From CBDDBH01 sp965225625 (lineage in GTDB: Bacteria > Pseudomonadota > Gammaproteobacteria > JADZEE01), in assembly GCA_965225625.1 (NCBI GenBank), contig CBDDBH010000033.1:124001-188000 (forward strand): a DNA stretch of 64,000 nucleotides, given 5' to 3'. The notes beneath the pieces were generated by a model that saw only the letters and a list, made by a program, of their open reading frames with translations, was not told the origin of the DNA and did not search any database. Shown piece after piece: positions 18,076 to 26,729 of the stretch. Each line of letters starts with the position of its first letter. Position 1 is the first letter of the stretch. The position numbers and the translations under genes are program-made.

Positions 18076-19197
18076 GTGAGCGTGTGGGTAGCGGCAGCCG
18101 CGCTGTTCCTTGGGCTCATGGGCGTGTATACGGTGCCGCTTCAAATCGGCGCGCTGGTCGACGGTGTTGGATTATCCCCAGCCAACGCCGCTAATCTGGG
18201 CTCCGCGGAATTGCTCGCGGTCGCGCTCACGACGATGGTGCTTGGTCCGCGCATCAGCTTATTCAAACTCTCCGCGCTGGCAACCACCGGCGCGGTCACG
18301 GTGGCCGCTGCACAGGTCGGGACCGCAATGCTCGACAACATGGCAGGGCTTCTCGTGGCTCGGGTTGTCGTGGGGATTGGCAGCGGCTGTGCGCTTGCTG
18401 CAGTCACGGCAGCCATTGCTACGTCGTCGGATCCAGACCGCCTTTATGGTCGAGCCTTCGCTGTGATGTCACTGGGATTTGCGATATTTCTTGCCGCACT
18501 ACCCTACGCAGCAACCGGAGACAGCCATGCGGGCCTGTTTGCTGCGCTGGGGGTCACAGCCTTAATGCTGATCGCCTGCGTGCGCGCGCTGCCAGCCCAG
18601 GCACACTCGTCGCACAGGACTGAATCAAACGAACGAATGAACTGGCCCGCCATATTGGTCCTGTTTATTGTCATTACGCTCGTCTACTGCGCGTTCGGCG
18701 GTTCATATTATTTTGGCGAACGCATCGGCGTAGATATCGGCGTTTCACCGGAAATCATCGGTGTGGCGTACGGCGCTTCGGCGCTGGCCGGATTCCTCGG
18801 CGCCGGTATAGCCGGAATGCGCGGATCGGCCCAAGGGCGCACGGTGCCGCTGATAGTGGGATTCACAATGAGCGGCATGGTGTGTATGGGTATTTTGCTG
18901 GTATCGAATCAACTGGCATTCCTCACCGCGCTTACGCTTTGGGGTGGTGTTTACATGTATACCATTACCTACCTGCTGGGAACGGCTGCCGCGTTGGACC
19001 CCCAGGCAAGAGTTGCTACCATCGGGCAGGGGTATGTGCTGATTTCTCTGTCTTTGGGAACGGCGCTATTTGGCCAAGTGGTCAACGATTCCAGCTATGA
19101 TGTACTCGCGTGGCCAGCGTTTTTCGCTTGCATAGTTGCCGCTGTATTGATTCTACCGGTCGCCCGCAAACTTGATAGAGCTGCGCACGTATCATGA
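18076..19197 (+). CDS. MFS transporter
   Basis: 373 residues, almost entirely hydrophobic, with roughly twelve predicted membrane spans and a short hydrophilic loop in the middle (HSSHRTESNERMNW) as in the major facilitator superfamily. The first motif region LLVARVVVGIGSG and the internal symmetry fit the family. It starts with GTG and overlaps the next ORF by four bases (ATGA). It follows the formate dehydrogenase genes by about 140 bases, so it might move a substrate of that module, but nothing in the sequence identifies the cargo. Confidence 0.8.
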   Translation: MSVWVAAAALFLGLMGVYTVPLQIGALVDGVGLSPANAANLGSAELLAVALTTMVLGPRISLFKLSALATTGAVTVAAAQVGTAMLDNMAGLLVARVVVGIGSGCALAAVTAAIATSSDPDRLYGRAFAVMSLGFAIFLAALPYAATGDSHAGLFAALGVTALMLIACVRALPAQAHSSHRTESNERMNWPAILVLFIVITLVYCAFGGSYYFGERIGVDIGVSPEIIGVAYGASALAGFLGAGIAGMRGSAQGRTVPLIVGFTMSGMVCMGILLVSNQLAFLTALTLWGGVYMYTITYLLGTAAALDPQARVATIGQGYVLISLSLGTALFGQVVNDSSYDVLAWPAFFACIVAAVLILPVARKLDRAAHVS

Positions 19198-19808
19198 GAG
19201 TATTAGCCGTTTTCTGCCATCCAATGCGTGATTCCTTCACGGGGGAAGTCCTCGACAGTTTCGCCAAAGGCGCACGAGATGCCAACCACGATGTTGAAAT
19301 CGCCGATCTTTACCGCGAGGGATTTCAACCGGCGATGCAAGCGCAAGATTACGCGCAGTTCGACAATCTACCTATGCCGGCTGATGTTATCAGCGAGCAG
19401 AAACGCTTCGAGCGATGTGAATCCTTTGCGCTGGTGTTTCCGATTTGGTGGTGGTCGTTTCCGGCCATGCTTAAAGGCTGGATCGATCGAGTATTTAGCG
19501 CCGGCTGGGCATTTCAGCTAACGACTGATGCGCAAGGGCGGCAAATCGAACCTGAGGGCAGCCTGTTGACCGATCGCAAGGCCGTTGTGCTTTGCTGCGC
19601 CGGGGGCTCGGAACGTATGTACGAAAAGTACGGGACCCGTGATGCATTTCGTCATCAGATCGAGGTCGGCACGATGGAGTACTGCGGCGTCACAGACGTA
19701 ACGACGCACATACTGTATAAAGCTTGGGACAATGATGAGTCGCTGCGAGCCGTACATCTGCAAACTGCGTACTCGGCTGGGCGCGATATAGCATCCCAGC
19801 GGACCTGA
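19194..19808 (+). CDS. Flavodoxin-fold NAD(P)H:quinone oxidoreductase family protein
   Basis: 204 residues. The start MRVLAVFCHPMRDSF and the signature FPIWWWSFPAMLKGWIDRVFSAGWAF mark the NQO/MdaB/KefG flavodoxin_2 family, which uses FAD or FMN to reduce quinones by two electrons. CCAGGSERMYEKYG is also typical. It shares the ATGA overlap with the MFS gene, so the two are one operon. Its role may be quinone detoxification for the aromatic pathways nearby (inference). Confidence 0.85.
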   Translation: MRVLAVFCHPMRDSFTGEVLDSFAKGARDANHDVEIADLYREGFQPAMQAQDYAQFDNLPMPADVISEQKRFERCESFALVFPIWWWSFPAMLKGWIDRVFSAGWAFQLTTDAQGRQIEPEGSLLTDRKAVVLCCAGGSERMYEKYGTRDAFRHQIEVGTMEYCGVTDVTTHILYKAWDNDESLRAVHLQTAYSAGRDIASQRT

Positions 19809-19921
19809 CAGAGTTAGCGCGCCTGGTGTGTCTTTCTTGCAAACCGCAGCGCCGCTTATGGCTAACGGTAATACGCCGCAGCCAAGCCTAAGCTCGCAAC
19901 CGATCATGGAGGTAACAAGCC

Positions 19922-20594
19922 GTGTCGGACAATGAATTTGCAGTCGTTTTCAAAGGCCAGCTGGTCGAAGGCGCCGATCCGGCGCAAGTACGGGCCAAAC
20001 TTGCAAAACTGTTTAACGCCGATGCAGCGCGGGTCGAGGCTATGTTTTCCGGCAAAACAGTCATCGTAAAAAAGGGGATCGACGAAGACACCGCAAAGCA
20101 ATACAAGGCAGTGCTGGCCAAGGCGGGTGCTGTCGCGTTGGTTGCCAGGACCGGAAATAAAGCACAGGAATCCGCCAAACAAGCACAGGTCGAAGTAGCT
20201 AAGGAACCCTGCGGCCGCTGTTCCTCCAACAGTAGACGCGTCGACGTCGGCACAAGCCGAGCCCCCGGCTGCAGACACTTCTGCGCCGGAGCAGGCGCCG
20301 GCAGCCGATGAATCGAAAGCACAATCGGGACCACCCGAGGCAATCGACGCTACAATCGCCGAGCCTGGCGTCATATTGGTCGAATACAAACACCTAGAAG
20401 CCCCGGATATCGACACCTCACATCTGGATGTCGCGGAAGTCGGGGTAGATCTGGTGGAATATAAGACAGTCGAAGCGCCGGAGTTCGATCTGAGCGGCTT
20501 GACGCTCGACGCGCCCGGCCCGACGTTGGCCGAGCCAAGGCAAATCGTGCCGCCTGAAATCGACACCAGCAGCCTTTCTCTGGAAGAGAACTGA
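19922..20594 (+). CDS. Hypothetical protein with N-terminal FKGQL--GADPAQV domain, frameshifted
   Basis: The N-terminal about 75 residues (FKGQLVEGADPAQVRAKLAKLF, FSGKTVIVKKGID, YKAVLAKAGAV) belong to a small domain found at the front of many proteobacterial membrane or low-complexity proteins; I know no function. A Pro/Ala/Glu-rich linker and two related C-terminal segments (VEYKHLEAPDIDTSHLD and VEYKTVEAPEFDLSGL) follow. One +1 correction in ccc 20207-20209 joins the parts, about 223 residues. AGGAGGT-like sequence before the GTG supports the start. No signal peptide or membrane span is visible. Confidence 0.65.
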
Positions 20595-20680
20595 GCTAGC
20601 CTTACGGCAGTATCGGTAATCGTTCAGTCAACCGCACTGAGCAAGAGCACTAAACTTTGTGTCAACCCACAAGTTCGCTG

Positions 20681-22867
20681 TCAGCTGGATAATGCTGCCC
20701 GCACCCTTTCGGGTGTAAACGGCAGATGACGCAGCCGCTGCCCGGTTCGGGCGGCAATGGCATTGGCAAGCGCAGGCATGATACCGATTGTCCCAGCTTC
20801 ACCGCTTCCGGTCGGCGCACGTGTGCTCTGGATCACCTCGCAATCGATATGCGGAACCTCCCCCATGCGTAACACCGGATAATCGTGGAAGTTGGACTGT
20901 TCGACCGCGCCGTTGACGAAGGTAATACGCTCTTTCAGAGCGTTACTCAGTCCATAGACGATACCGCCGGCGATCTGCGTTGCCACATTTCCCGGTTGTA
21001 CGGCGATACCCACGTCCACGGCAGCCCAGACGTGCTGCACGCGGATCTCGCCGGTGCTTCGCTTCACGTCGAGTGCAACAATCGTCGCCAGCTGGGTACC
21101 GAAAACCTCGACGAATGAAACGCCCAGGCCCTCTGCGGGCCATCCCGCCATTTGCGACACTCGCCGCAATACCTGTTGCGCCAATGGCTGTTCGCGCAAG
21201 AGTTCAAGGCGCAGTTCGATTGGGTCCGCCGCGTTTCGTAAGGCTATCTCGTCGATAAACGATTCTGCCGCGAAGGCGTTCGGGGTTGCTCCTACACCAC
21301 GCATCGGAGACAAACGCACGCCCGTGTCCTGGCGAAGCACCTCCGCACGCAGATTGGCAATGTTGTAGCTTGGTCGCGAACCGGCGGCGGATGTCGCTGG
21401 ATATCCCTTACCCGACGCATAGCGGTAAGGATCGCTCTGCGCCAGTGCCTCGTCCGAGGCGATGCGATGCCGCCACGCAATGAGCCTGCCTGCGCTGTCT
21501 TCACCGGCCGTCAACAAATGTGCTGTCATCGGTTTATAACGCCCGTATCGCACGTCGGATTCGCGGCTCCAAATTACTTTGACGGGGAGCCCCAACTCAC
21601 GCGAAAGCAACACAGAATCGACGGCGTAACGATGGCCTTGTTCGAGCCGGTTTCCAAAGGCGCCGCCCAACAGCGTACGATGCAATAACACGTTTTCGGC
21701 CGGCAGCTTCAGGGTCGCAGCCACCGTGCGCACGAGATGCGTGGGCGTCTGACTACCGGCCCAGATCTCAACGCGACGACCGTCATCCTTTACCCACGCC
21801 ACCGAATTCAGCGGTTCGAGTTGCGCGTGGTACAAGAAGTCCGTTTTATATTCGGCCCGATGTGTTTTTGCCGCTGCGGCTAACGCAAGTTCCACGTCAC
21901 CTTCGTTGTGTACGATAGTCCCGGCCTTATGCAGGTCTCGTGCCGCAGCCGCGTGGGCAACCAGTCCCTGCGCGTCGTTAAAGTCATCGACCGCCCCGAC
22001 TTTGCTCCATCGGACCCGCAAGCCACGCTCCGCGGCGAGGGCGGCGGCATAAGTTCGTCCGACTACAGCCACCGCGTGTGGTAGCTCGATAATGCGCAGC
22101 AAATCTCGAATGTTCTTGGTTGCACTGGAATCCACACGTACGGGGATCGCTCCCTTGACCGGTGCATGTAGCACGGTCGCATACAACATATTCGGCAGCG
22201 CTATATCGATGCTGTAGCGCGCCGTAGCATCCACTTTCGAAGGAACATCGCGCCGCATTACGTCATGGCCGATCAAACGAAACTCACTCGGGTCTTTGAG
22301 ATCGTTAAGCGTTACCCCGGGCAGATCCGCCGGGCGCTTGGCAAAAGCTGCAATCTCACCGTAGCTAAGGCGGCGCCCACTCGCGGGGTGTAGCACAACG
22401 CTCGGTCGCGTGATGAGCGCATTCTCAGCTACGTTCCAGCGGCTGGCCGCGGCCTGCAGCAATACCCGCCGTGCCTGGGCGCCATTGAGACGCAGGCTTT
22501 CGTAATACGCCGGAATAGACACACTTGCGGCAGTGAGCATGATGCCATAGGCGAAAAATATCGGGTTGGCGTACTGCTCGTCATCCACAGGTGACGACTC
22601 GATCTGCACCTTGTCCCAATCCGCATCGAGCTCTTCCGCAAGGATCAGGGCCTGCGCAGTCGTCGCTCCCTGACCCATCTCTGAAGCCGGGGCGAAGATG
22701 GTTATTGTGTCGTCGGGGGCGACGTGAACCCACGCCGTGGAGAGCCCCTCCCCAATACCCGGGACCATCGCATCCACGCGTGCGGCGACAGGCACGGCAA
22801 AAACGAACGTAAGGCCGGCGCTCGCCTTAAGAAAATCGCGGCGTGTGAATGCTGACCTGGAACTCAT
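20681..22867 (-). CDS. Isoquinoline 1-oxidoreductase beta-like molybdenum hydroxylase (xanthine dehydrogenase family)
   Basis: 728 residues. A twin-arginine signal (FTRRDFLKASAGLTFVFAVP) indicates export in folded form. Molybdopterin-binding segments include EMGQGATTAQALILAEELDADW, LHRTLLGGAFGNRLEQG and SPMRGVGATPNAFA; GSGEAGTIG near the end contains the catalytic glutamate expected in this family. Such enzymes hydroxylate N-heteroaromatics or aldehydes. The usual [2Fe-2S] small subunit is not adjacent; instead a Rieske-type ferredoxin overlaps its start (ATGA). It is last in the minus-strand operon ligA-ligB-Rieske-this gene. Substrate unknown. Confidence 0.88.
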   Translation of the reverse strand: MSSRSAFTRRDFLKASAGLTFVFAVPVAARVDAMVPGIGEGLSTAWVHVAPDDTITIFAPASEMGQGATTAQALILAEELDADWDKVQIESSPVDDEQYANPIFFAYGIMLTAASVSIPAYYESLRLNGAQARRVLLQAAASRWNVAENALITRPSVVLHPASGRRLSYGEIAAFAKRPADLPGVTLNDLKDPSEFRLIGHDVMRRDVPSKVDATARYSIDIALPNMLYATVLHAPVKGAIPVRVDSSATKNIRDLLRIIELPHAVAVVGRTYAAALAAERGLRVRWSKVGAVDDFNDAQGLVAHAAAARDLHKAGTIVHNEGDVELALAAAAKTHRAEYKTDFLYHAQLEPLNSVAWVKDDGRRVEIWAGSQTPTHLVRTVAATLKLPAENVLLHRTLLGGAFGNRLEQGHRYAVDSVLLSRELGLPVKVIWSRESDVRYGRYKPMTAHLLTAGEDSAGRLIAWRHRIASDEALAQSDPYRYASGKGYPATSAAGSRPSYNIANLRAEVLRQDTGVRLSPMRGVGATPNAFAAESFIDEIALRNAADPIELRLELLREQPLAQQVLRRVSQMAGWPAEGLGVSFVEVFGTQLATIVALDVKRSTGEIRVQHVWAAVDVGIAVQPGNVATQIAGGIVYGLSNALKERITFVNGAVEQSNFHDYPVLRMGEVPHIDCEVIQSTRAPTGSGEAGTIGIMPALANAIAARTGQRLRHLPFTPERVRAALSS

Positions 22868-23183
22868 GTCAGTGACGGCGGCTCGAGATCGGCATACAGG
22901 ACACCATCGTCAGCCTCGACCCGATAAACCTGGAGCAACACGGTACACGGTGGACCCACCGGCGCGCCGGTCTCAATTGCAAAGGTTCGGCCATGAAATG
23001 GACATTCGATAAGCCCATCATCGACTACGCCCTTGATCAGGAGGCGTCGGCATGCGGACAACGGTCGTCACTCGCATAATAGCGCCCATGAAGGCAGTAC
23101 ACAGCCAGCGCTCCGCGCCCTTCCAGTTCCACGCGTTTAACCTCACCGTCAGGCACTTCGCCTGCCGCACACAGCGGGCTCAA
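22864..23183 (-). CDS. Rieske [2Fe-2S] ferredoxin, frameshifted
   Basis: Reading the minus strand with one base added at about 23040 (a cc that should be ccc) gives a small Rieske protein of about 107 residues: LCAAGEVPDGEVKRVELEG, CPHADASL as the first Cys-x-His pair and CPFHGRTF as the second, with the usual spacing, ending YRVEADDGVLY. It resembles the ferredoxins that feed ring-hydroxylating oxygenases. The TTG start (23183) is a guess. It lies 40 bases after the LigB gene and overlaps the next gene, so it is probably co-transcribed. No other small ferredoxin occurs in the aromatic region. Confidence 0.75.
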
Positions 23184-23225
23184 TTTTATCGCTTTAGTCG
23201 CGTTGATCTCTGCTACTCAGGGCCG

Positions 23226-24035
23226 TTATACGCTCATTTTGATCCCGCCCAGGCCGGTTTGCCACGCCGGCATCGGCTCGTAGAAGACCTTCTCACCTCT
23301 CGCTTGAGGCACGGTGCGAGCCATCATCATCCAATTCAGTAACTCGAGGCCACCGTTGCCGGCCCGCGCTTGGATCTCGGTGGTCGTCATTACCGCAATA
23401 TCGCCGCAGCGGCCGGCAGTTATGGTTTCGATACATTCCTGGTCGAACTCCTCGGCGACTGTACCCGCGCCTGGGATACTCAACCAATGTGATAGTCCGC
23501 CGGAACCCACGACGGCTACCCGCTCGTCTGCGGGGCGCCTGGTCTCGATGGCCTCGCGAATGACGTCTGCCAGGTCACGGCACCGTTGCGGCGATGGCAC
23601 AGGAAACATATTGATATTTACGTAGAGCGGAACAACGGGGATCACGCCCCAAGGCTTGATAAACAACAGCGGCAGGGCAACGCTGTGATCCGGCTTCAGT
23701 CCTTCGGCGACAGCGAGGTCGAAACCCGACGCAGCAGCGTGCTCTACCAGCGCCAGCGCGAAGTCGCGGTGACCGGGAAATTGCCGCGGCGGGATCCCCA
23801 TGTCGCCGTAAGACACGAAAGCGTCGGACACACCAACGCAGAATGGCGGTTGCACCGCGAGATTGATGTTGAACATGTGATCGCTGACGATCATCAATAA
23901 GACGTCCGGATCGGCGTCTCTGACATGCTTGCCCAGGTGTTTCATGCCCGCGACGATCCGAGCGGCGCCATCCGGCGCGGGGGTCGGATCAAACAGGATG
24001 TGGGAAGTCGCGTAGGCGCACACAATTTTACCCAT
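23226..24035 (-). CDS. LigB-type extradiol ring-cleavage dioxygenase beta (catalytic) subunit
   Basis: 269 residues. The ATSHILFDP motif near residue 10 supplies a metal-binding histidine; VSDHMFNIN and DHSVALPL provide further family histidines, and VVGSGGLSHW is conserved in the class III extradiol dioxygenase family. Such enzymes use non-heme Fe(II) to open catechol-like rings (protocatechuate or gallate, for example). The alpha-like gene is five bases upstream. Control is probably by the GntR operator at 24364. The substrate is unknown. Confidence 0.87.
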   Translation of the reverse strand: MGKIVCAYATSHILFDPTPAPDGAARIVAGMKHLGKHVRDADPDVLLMIVSDHMFNINLAVQPPFCVGVSDAFVSYGDMGIPPRQFPGHRDFALALVEHAAASGFDLAVAEGLKPDHSVALPLLFIKPWGVIPVVPLYVNINMFPVPSPQRCRDLADVIREAIETRRPADERVAVVGSGGLSHWLSIPGAGTVAEEFDQECIETITAGRCGDIAVMTTTEIQARAGNGGLELLNWMMMARTVPQARGEKVFYEPMPAWQTGLGGIKMSV

Positions 24036-24040
24036 GGGGG

Positions 24041-24310
24041 CTAATACTCCAGCAATTCCGGATATCCGCGAATACTCATTTGCTCGACTACCTGTGGTTG
24101 GATCACGAACAGGTAGTGCATCGCCAATAAAGGATGGACATTCGCCTCGGCGACGATCATCACGGGATTACCGCTGTGCAGCGCCGCCTTTTCTGTATCG
24201 CTGAGTTCATATTCATCGAACACTTTTTCCGGCTCGCACTGTAAACGCGCAACGCCTTCGGGCGCACGGCACATGTCTTGGATCATTGTGTTTACGTTTT
24301 GACGAGTCAT
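24041..24310 (-). CDS. LigA-type extradiol dioxygenase alpha subunit
   Basis: 89 residues, the usual length of the small LigA subunit. Characteristic segments are FDEYELSDTEKAALHSG and ANVHPLLAMHYLF. In protocatechuate 4,5-dioxygenase, LigA caps the active site of LigB. It is the first gene of the operon; the operator palindrome 24364-24379 lies 54 bases upstream of its start codon, where a promoter is expected. Confidence 0.85.
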   Translation of the reverse strand: MTRQNVNTMIQDMCRAPEGVARLQCEPEKVFDEYELSDTEKAALHSGNPVMIVAEANVHPLLAMHYLFVIQPQVVEQMSIRGYPELLEY

Positions 24311-24363
24311 TACTGCGGCGTCATGGTTTTATCAGGCGAGTGCATATGTACCAGCCTTTATCT

Positions 24364-24379
24364 AAATGGTATACCATTT
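24364..24379. promoter_or_regulatory. GntR operator 1, upstream of the lig operon
   Basis: AAATGGTATACCATTT, a perfect 16-bp palindrome, sits between the lig operon and the end of the GntR gene. Its 14-bp core is identical in two other places (25184-25207 and 27998-28013). TGGTATACCA matches the half-site type bound by FadR/FCD-class GntR regulators, and the regulator gene is adjacent. Confidence 0.8.
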
Positions 24380-24458
24380 AAAAGATACCGGGTACCTTTC
24401 ATCATTGAATTCGGGCGGATTCGAGCAACCTGAGCAAAGCTGCGGCAGAAACAAGCAT

Positions 24459-25133
24459 TCATGACTTGGCGAATGCTGAATCGGGCAGAGCCGCAAAGGC
24501 CTGCAACGTGTGCTTTACGTGCAGGTTGTAGCAGCGCCGCGAACGTCCCACGTCACCGTCCAAAATAGCTTCAGCGATCGCAAGATGATCGTCGACCGTA
24601 TGGTCCTCTCCTCGCCTGGCGAACTGTACATCAGACCATAGTCGGAACATCTGCAGCTGCAACTGGTTCATCAATCCCGGCAACAGTGGGTTACCACTAA
24701 TGTGAGCAATCAGCGCATGGTATCGGGAATTCAAATGAACCCAATCACCAACCTTCGGTTGCTTGCGCCGGTACGCACGTTCGCGCCTGAGCAGTGTCAG
24801 CAGTTGCTTGCGATTGTGCTTTTCGTCTATACGCTGAGCGGCACGTGATACCGACAGGCGTCCTAAAGTCGTCAGGATATCCAAGACTTCGGACGCTTCC
24901 TGTCGGCTCAAGGCGCGCACGACAGCGCCACGGTGGGGTCGAATTTCCAAGATATGCTGGGCCGCCAGACGCCGCAGCGCCTCGCGGACCGGAGATCGAC
25001 TAACTCCCAACTCTTTGGCGAGGTCACGTTCCACCAGTTGGTCGCCCGGGAGGTGGCGGCCCGCGCGGATACCCGATTCGATAGCCTTGATGACGTCGGC
25101 GACGAGCGTGTCGGTATTGCTTGATTGTTCCAT
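24459..25133 (-). CDS. GntR-family transcriptional regulator, FCD (FadR/VanR) subfamily
   Basis: 224 residues. The N-terminal winged helix holds GDQLVERDLAKELGVSRSPVREALRRLA, a clear GntR signature. The C-terminal FCD domain contains histidines suited to a metal site (NSRYHALIAHISGN, then DDHLAIAEAIL and YNLHVKHTLQAF). It is the likely sensor of an aromatic acid or intermediate, by analogy with VanR-type regulators. A palindrome overlaps its own promoter region (25184-25207), suggesting autoregulation, and the others control neighbouring catabolic genes. Confidence 0.92.
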   Translation of the reverse strand: MEQSSNTDTLVADVIKAIESGIRAGRHLPGDQLVERDLAKELGVSRSPVREALRRLAAQHILEIRPHRGAVVRALSRQEASEVLDILTTLGRLSVSRAAQRIDEKHNRKQLLTLLRRERAYRRKQPKVGDWVHLNSRYHALIAHISGNPLLPGLMNQLQLQMFRLWSDVQFARRGEDHTVDDHLAIAEAILDGDVGRSRRCYNLHVKHTLQAFAALPDSAFAKS

Positions 25134-25183
25134 TTAGCGGCAAATTATACACACGAATCCGTTAAAATAAGGTGCGTTTAAAC

Positions 25184-25207
25184 GCTCAAATGGTATACCA
25201 TTTGAGC
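25184..25207. promoter_or_regulatory. GntR operator 2, between gntR and the divergent oxygenase
   Basis: A perfect 24-bp palindrome centred on AATGGTATACCATT, with GCTC and GAGC at its outer ends. It lies between the divergent gntR (starting 25133) and the oxygenase at 25238, so one site may control both. It is the longest and most symmetrical of the three copies. Confidence 0.85.
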
Positions 25208-25237
25208 TAGGGCATCCGTGTGTGGGTGAGAAAACTA

Positions 25238-26404
25238 ATGAACGAAACCGTCGTGGACGAAAACGTGCTGGCGCAGATCCCGAAAGCCTGGCGTGCCTAT
25301 GTGGAGGCCAAGCTAGGGTTCAAGAATCATTGGTATCCGGTCCTCAAATCGGGCGACCTGCAAGAGGCTGAGCCCCGAGCACTGCGGTTACTGGGCGACC
25401 CGCTGCTGCTGAATCGCCTGGATGGTAAGGTCTATGCCGTTCGCGACCGTTGCCTGCACCGCGGAGTACCGTTTTCGAGAAATATCCAATGTCTTACCAG
25501 CGACACGCTGACATGTTGGTATCACGCGTGGACCTATAGTTGGAAAACGGGTGAGGTCGTTCAGATCCTGAGTGACCCTGGCAGCCGCCAGATCGGCAAA
25601 CAATTCCTGTCTACCTACCCCGTCAGGGAAGCGAACGGCCTGGTTTTTGTTTTCGTCGGCGATGCAACCGACGACCCACCCGACCTCGCGCTCGATGTTC
25701 CGCCTGGCTTCCTCGACGAGACGCGGGTGGGCTTCTCCGAGATACGAACGGTGCAATCCAACTGGCGCGTCGGCGCAGAAAACGGTTTCGACGGGGCTCA
25801 CATCTGGATCCATCGCGATTCCAAACTCATCAAAGGTAACAACGTCATGTTGCCGCTAGGTTTTCTATATCGACACAACCAGCAGGACCAGTTAACACGT
25901 TTCGTGGACAAAGGCGCCGGCCCCTTTGGTATTTACGACCTGCTCGGGGAAGGCGCGACGCCGGTTTGGGAGGGCAAGATAGGTGATGAAGTCGTGGCGA
26001 GAGGAAACCTCGGCGACAAACAAATTGCGAACGAGGTTTCGATGTGGCTGCCGAGTTGTCTCAAGGTCGAGCCATTTCCACAAGCAGGATTCGTCCTGTA
26101 CGAGTGGTATGTGCCTCGCGACGTGGACACCCATTACTACGTGCAGTGCGTGACAAAATTATGCGCCAGCGACGACGAAACCAGCGCCTTCCAAAAGGAA
26201 TGCGAGGGCAAGTGGCTCGATATGGCGCTGCACGGGTTCAACGACGATGACATTTGGGCTCGTGAATCAGTTCAAACCTTCTACGGTAACGATATGGGCT
26301 GGACCAAGGAGGTCCTGTTCGAAGCCGACATACCTATCATCGAATGGCGCAAGCTTGCGAGCAAACTGAATCGCGGCGTGCAGACAGTCGAAGATCTTTA
26401 TTGA
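25238..26404 (+). CDS. Rieske oxygenase alpha subunit, carbazole 1,9a-dioxygenase (CarAa)-like
   Basis: About 388 residues from MNETVVDENV; a GTG 18 bases upstream is also in frame but weaker. The N-terminal Rieske site is CLHRGVPF then CWYHAWTY (Cys-x-His, Cys-x-x-His). The catalytic Fe site is NGFDGAHIWIH, with Asp and two His as in CarAa. These enzymes hydroxylate aromatic rings or catalyse O-demethylation. Its paralogue at 26730 has the same pattern, and both start next to a copy of the GntR operator. It needs a ferredoxin and reductase, which are not adjacent. Confidence 0.88.
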   Translation: MNETVVDENVLAQIPKAWRAYVEAKLGFKNHWYPVLKSGDLQEAEPRALRLLGDPLLLNRLDGKVYAVRDRCLHRGVPFSRNIQCLTSDTLTCWYHAWTYSWKTGEVVQILSDPGSRQIGKQFLSTYPVREANGLVFVFVGDATDDPPDLALDVPPGFLDETRVGFSEIRTVQSNWRVGAENGFDGAHIWIHRDSKLIKGNNVMLPLGFLYRHNQQDQLTRFVDKGAGPFGIYDLLGEGATPVWEGKIGDEVVARGNLGDKQIANEVSMWLPSCLKVEPFPQAGFVLYEWYVPRDVDTHYYVQCVTKLCASDDETSAFQKECEGKWLDMALHGFNDDDIWARESVQTFYGNDMGWTKEVLFEADIPIIEWRKLASKLNRGVQTVEDLY

Positions 26405-26725
26405 TCTGAAGCCCCGGGAGGACCATCGAACAGACGGCCGAGTTGCATCGCTATTCTGACGTCGCCTTTGAACCGCACCGCCCCCCGACGTCAGCAAGCG
26501 GGCGCCGTCGACCCGGCCCTGCATAATTGCCTGGAAGTATTCTATCGGCATACGGACCTCGAGGTCGGCTTCACTATCATCATTGTTGACTGTGGCTGGG
26601 GTGCCTTTGCCGTGTACATAGACACTGCCCAGATCGTCAAACGCAAATTTAATGTTTGCACCGAGCCCGGTGTTACCCGCGACACCGGCTCTGATCATCT
26701 CCGTTGCCAACTGCATTGGATCCAT
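26398..26725 (-). CDS. SCP2-like sterol/lipid-binding domain protein, frameshifted
   Basis: Small protein, about 108 residues from MDPMQLATEMI. FAFDDLGSVYVHG and DLEVRMPIEYFQAIMQGRVDGARLL match the SCP2 sterol-transfer fold. Removing one base in the six-c run at 26481-26486 continues it as GAVRFKGDVRIAMQL, ending at 26398. SCP2-like proteins are frequent beside aromatic and steroid catabolic genes. The role here is unknown. Its 3' end overlaps the oppositely oriented oxygenase's 3' end by a few bases. Confidence 0.6.
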
Positions 26726-26729
26726 CGGC

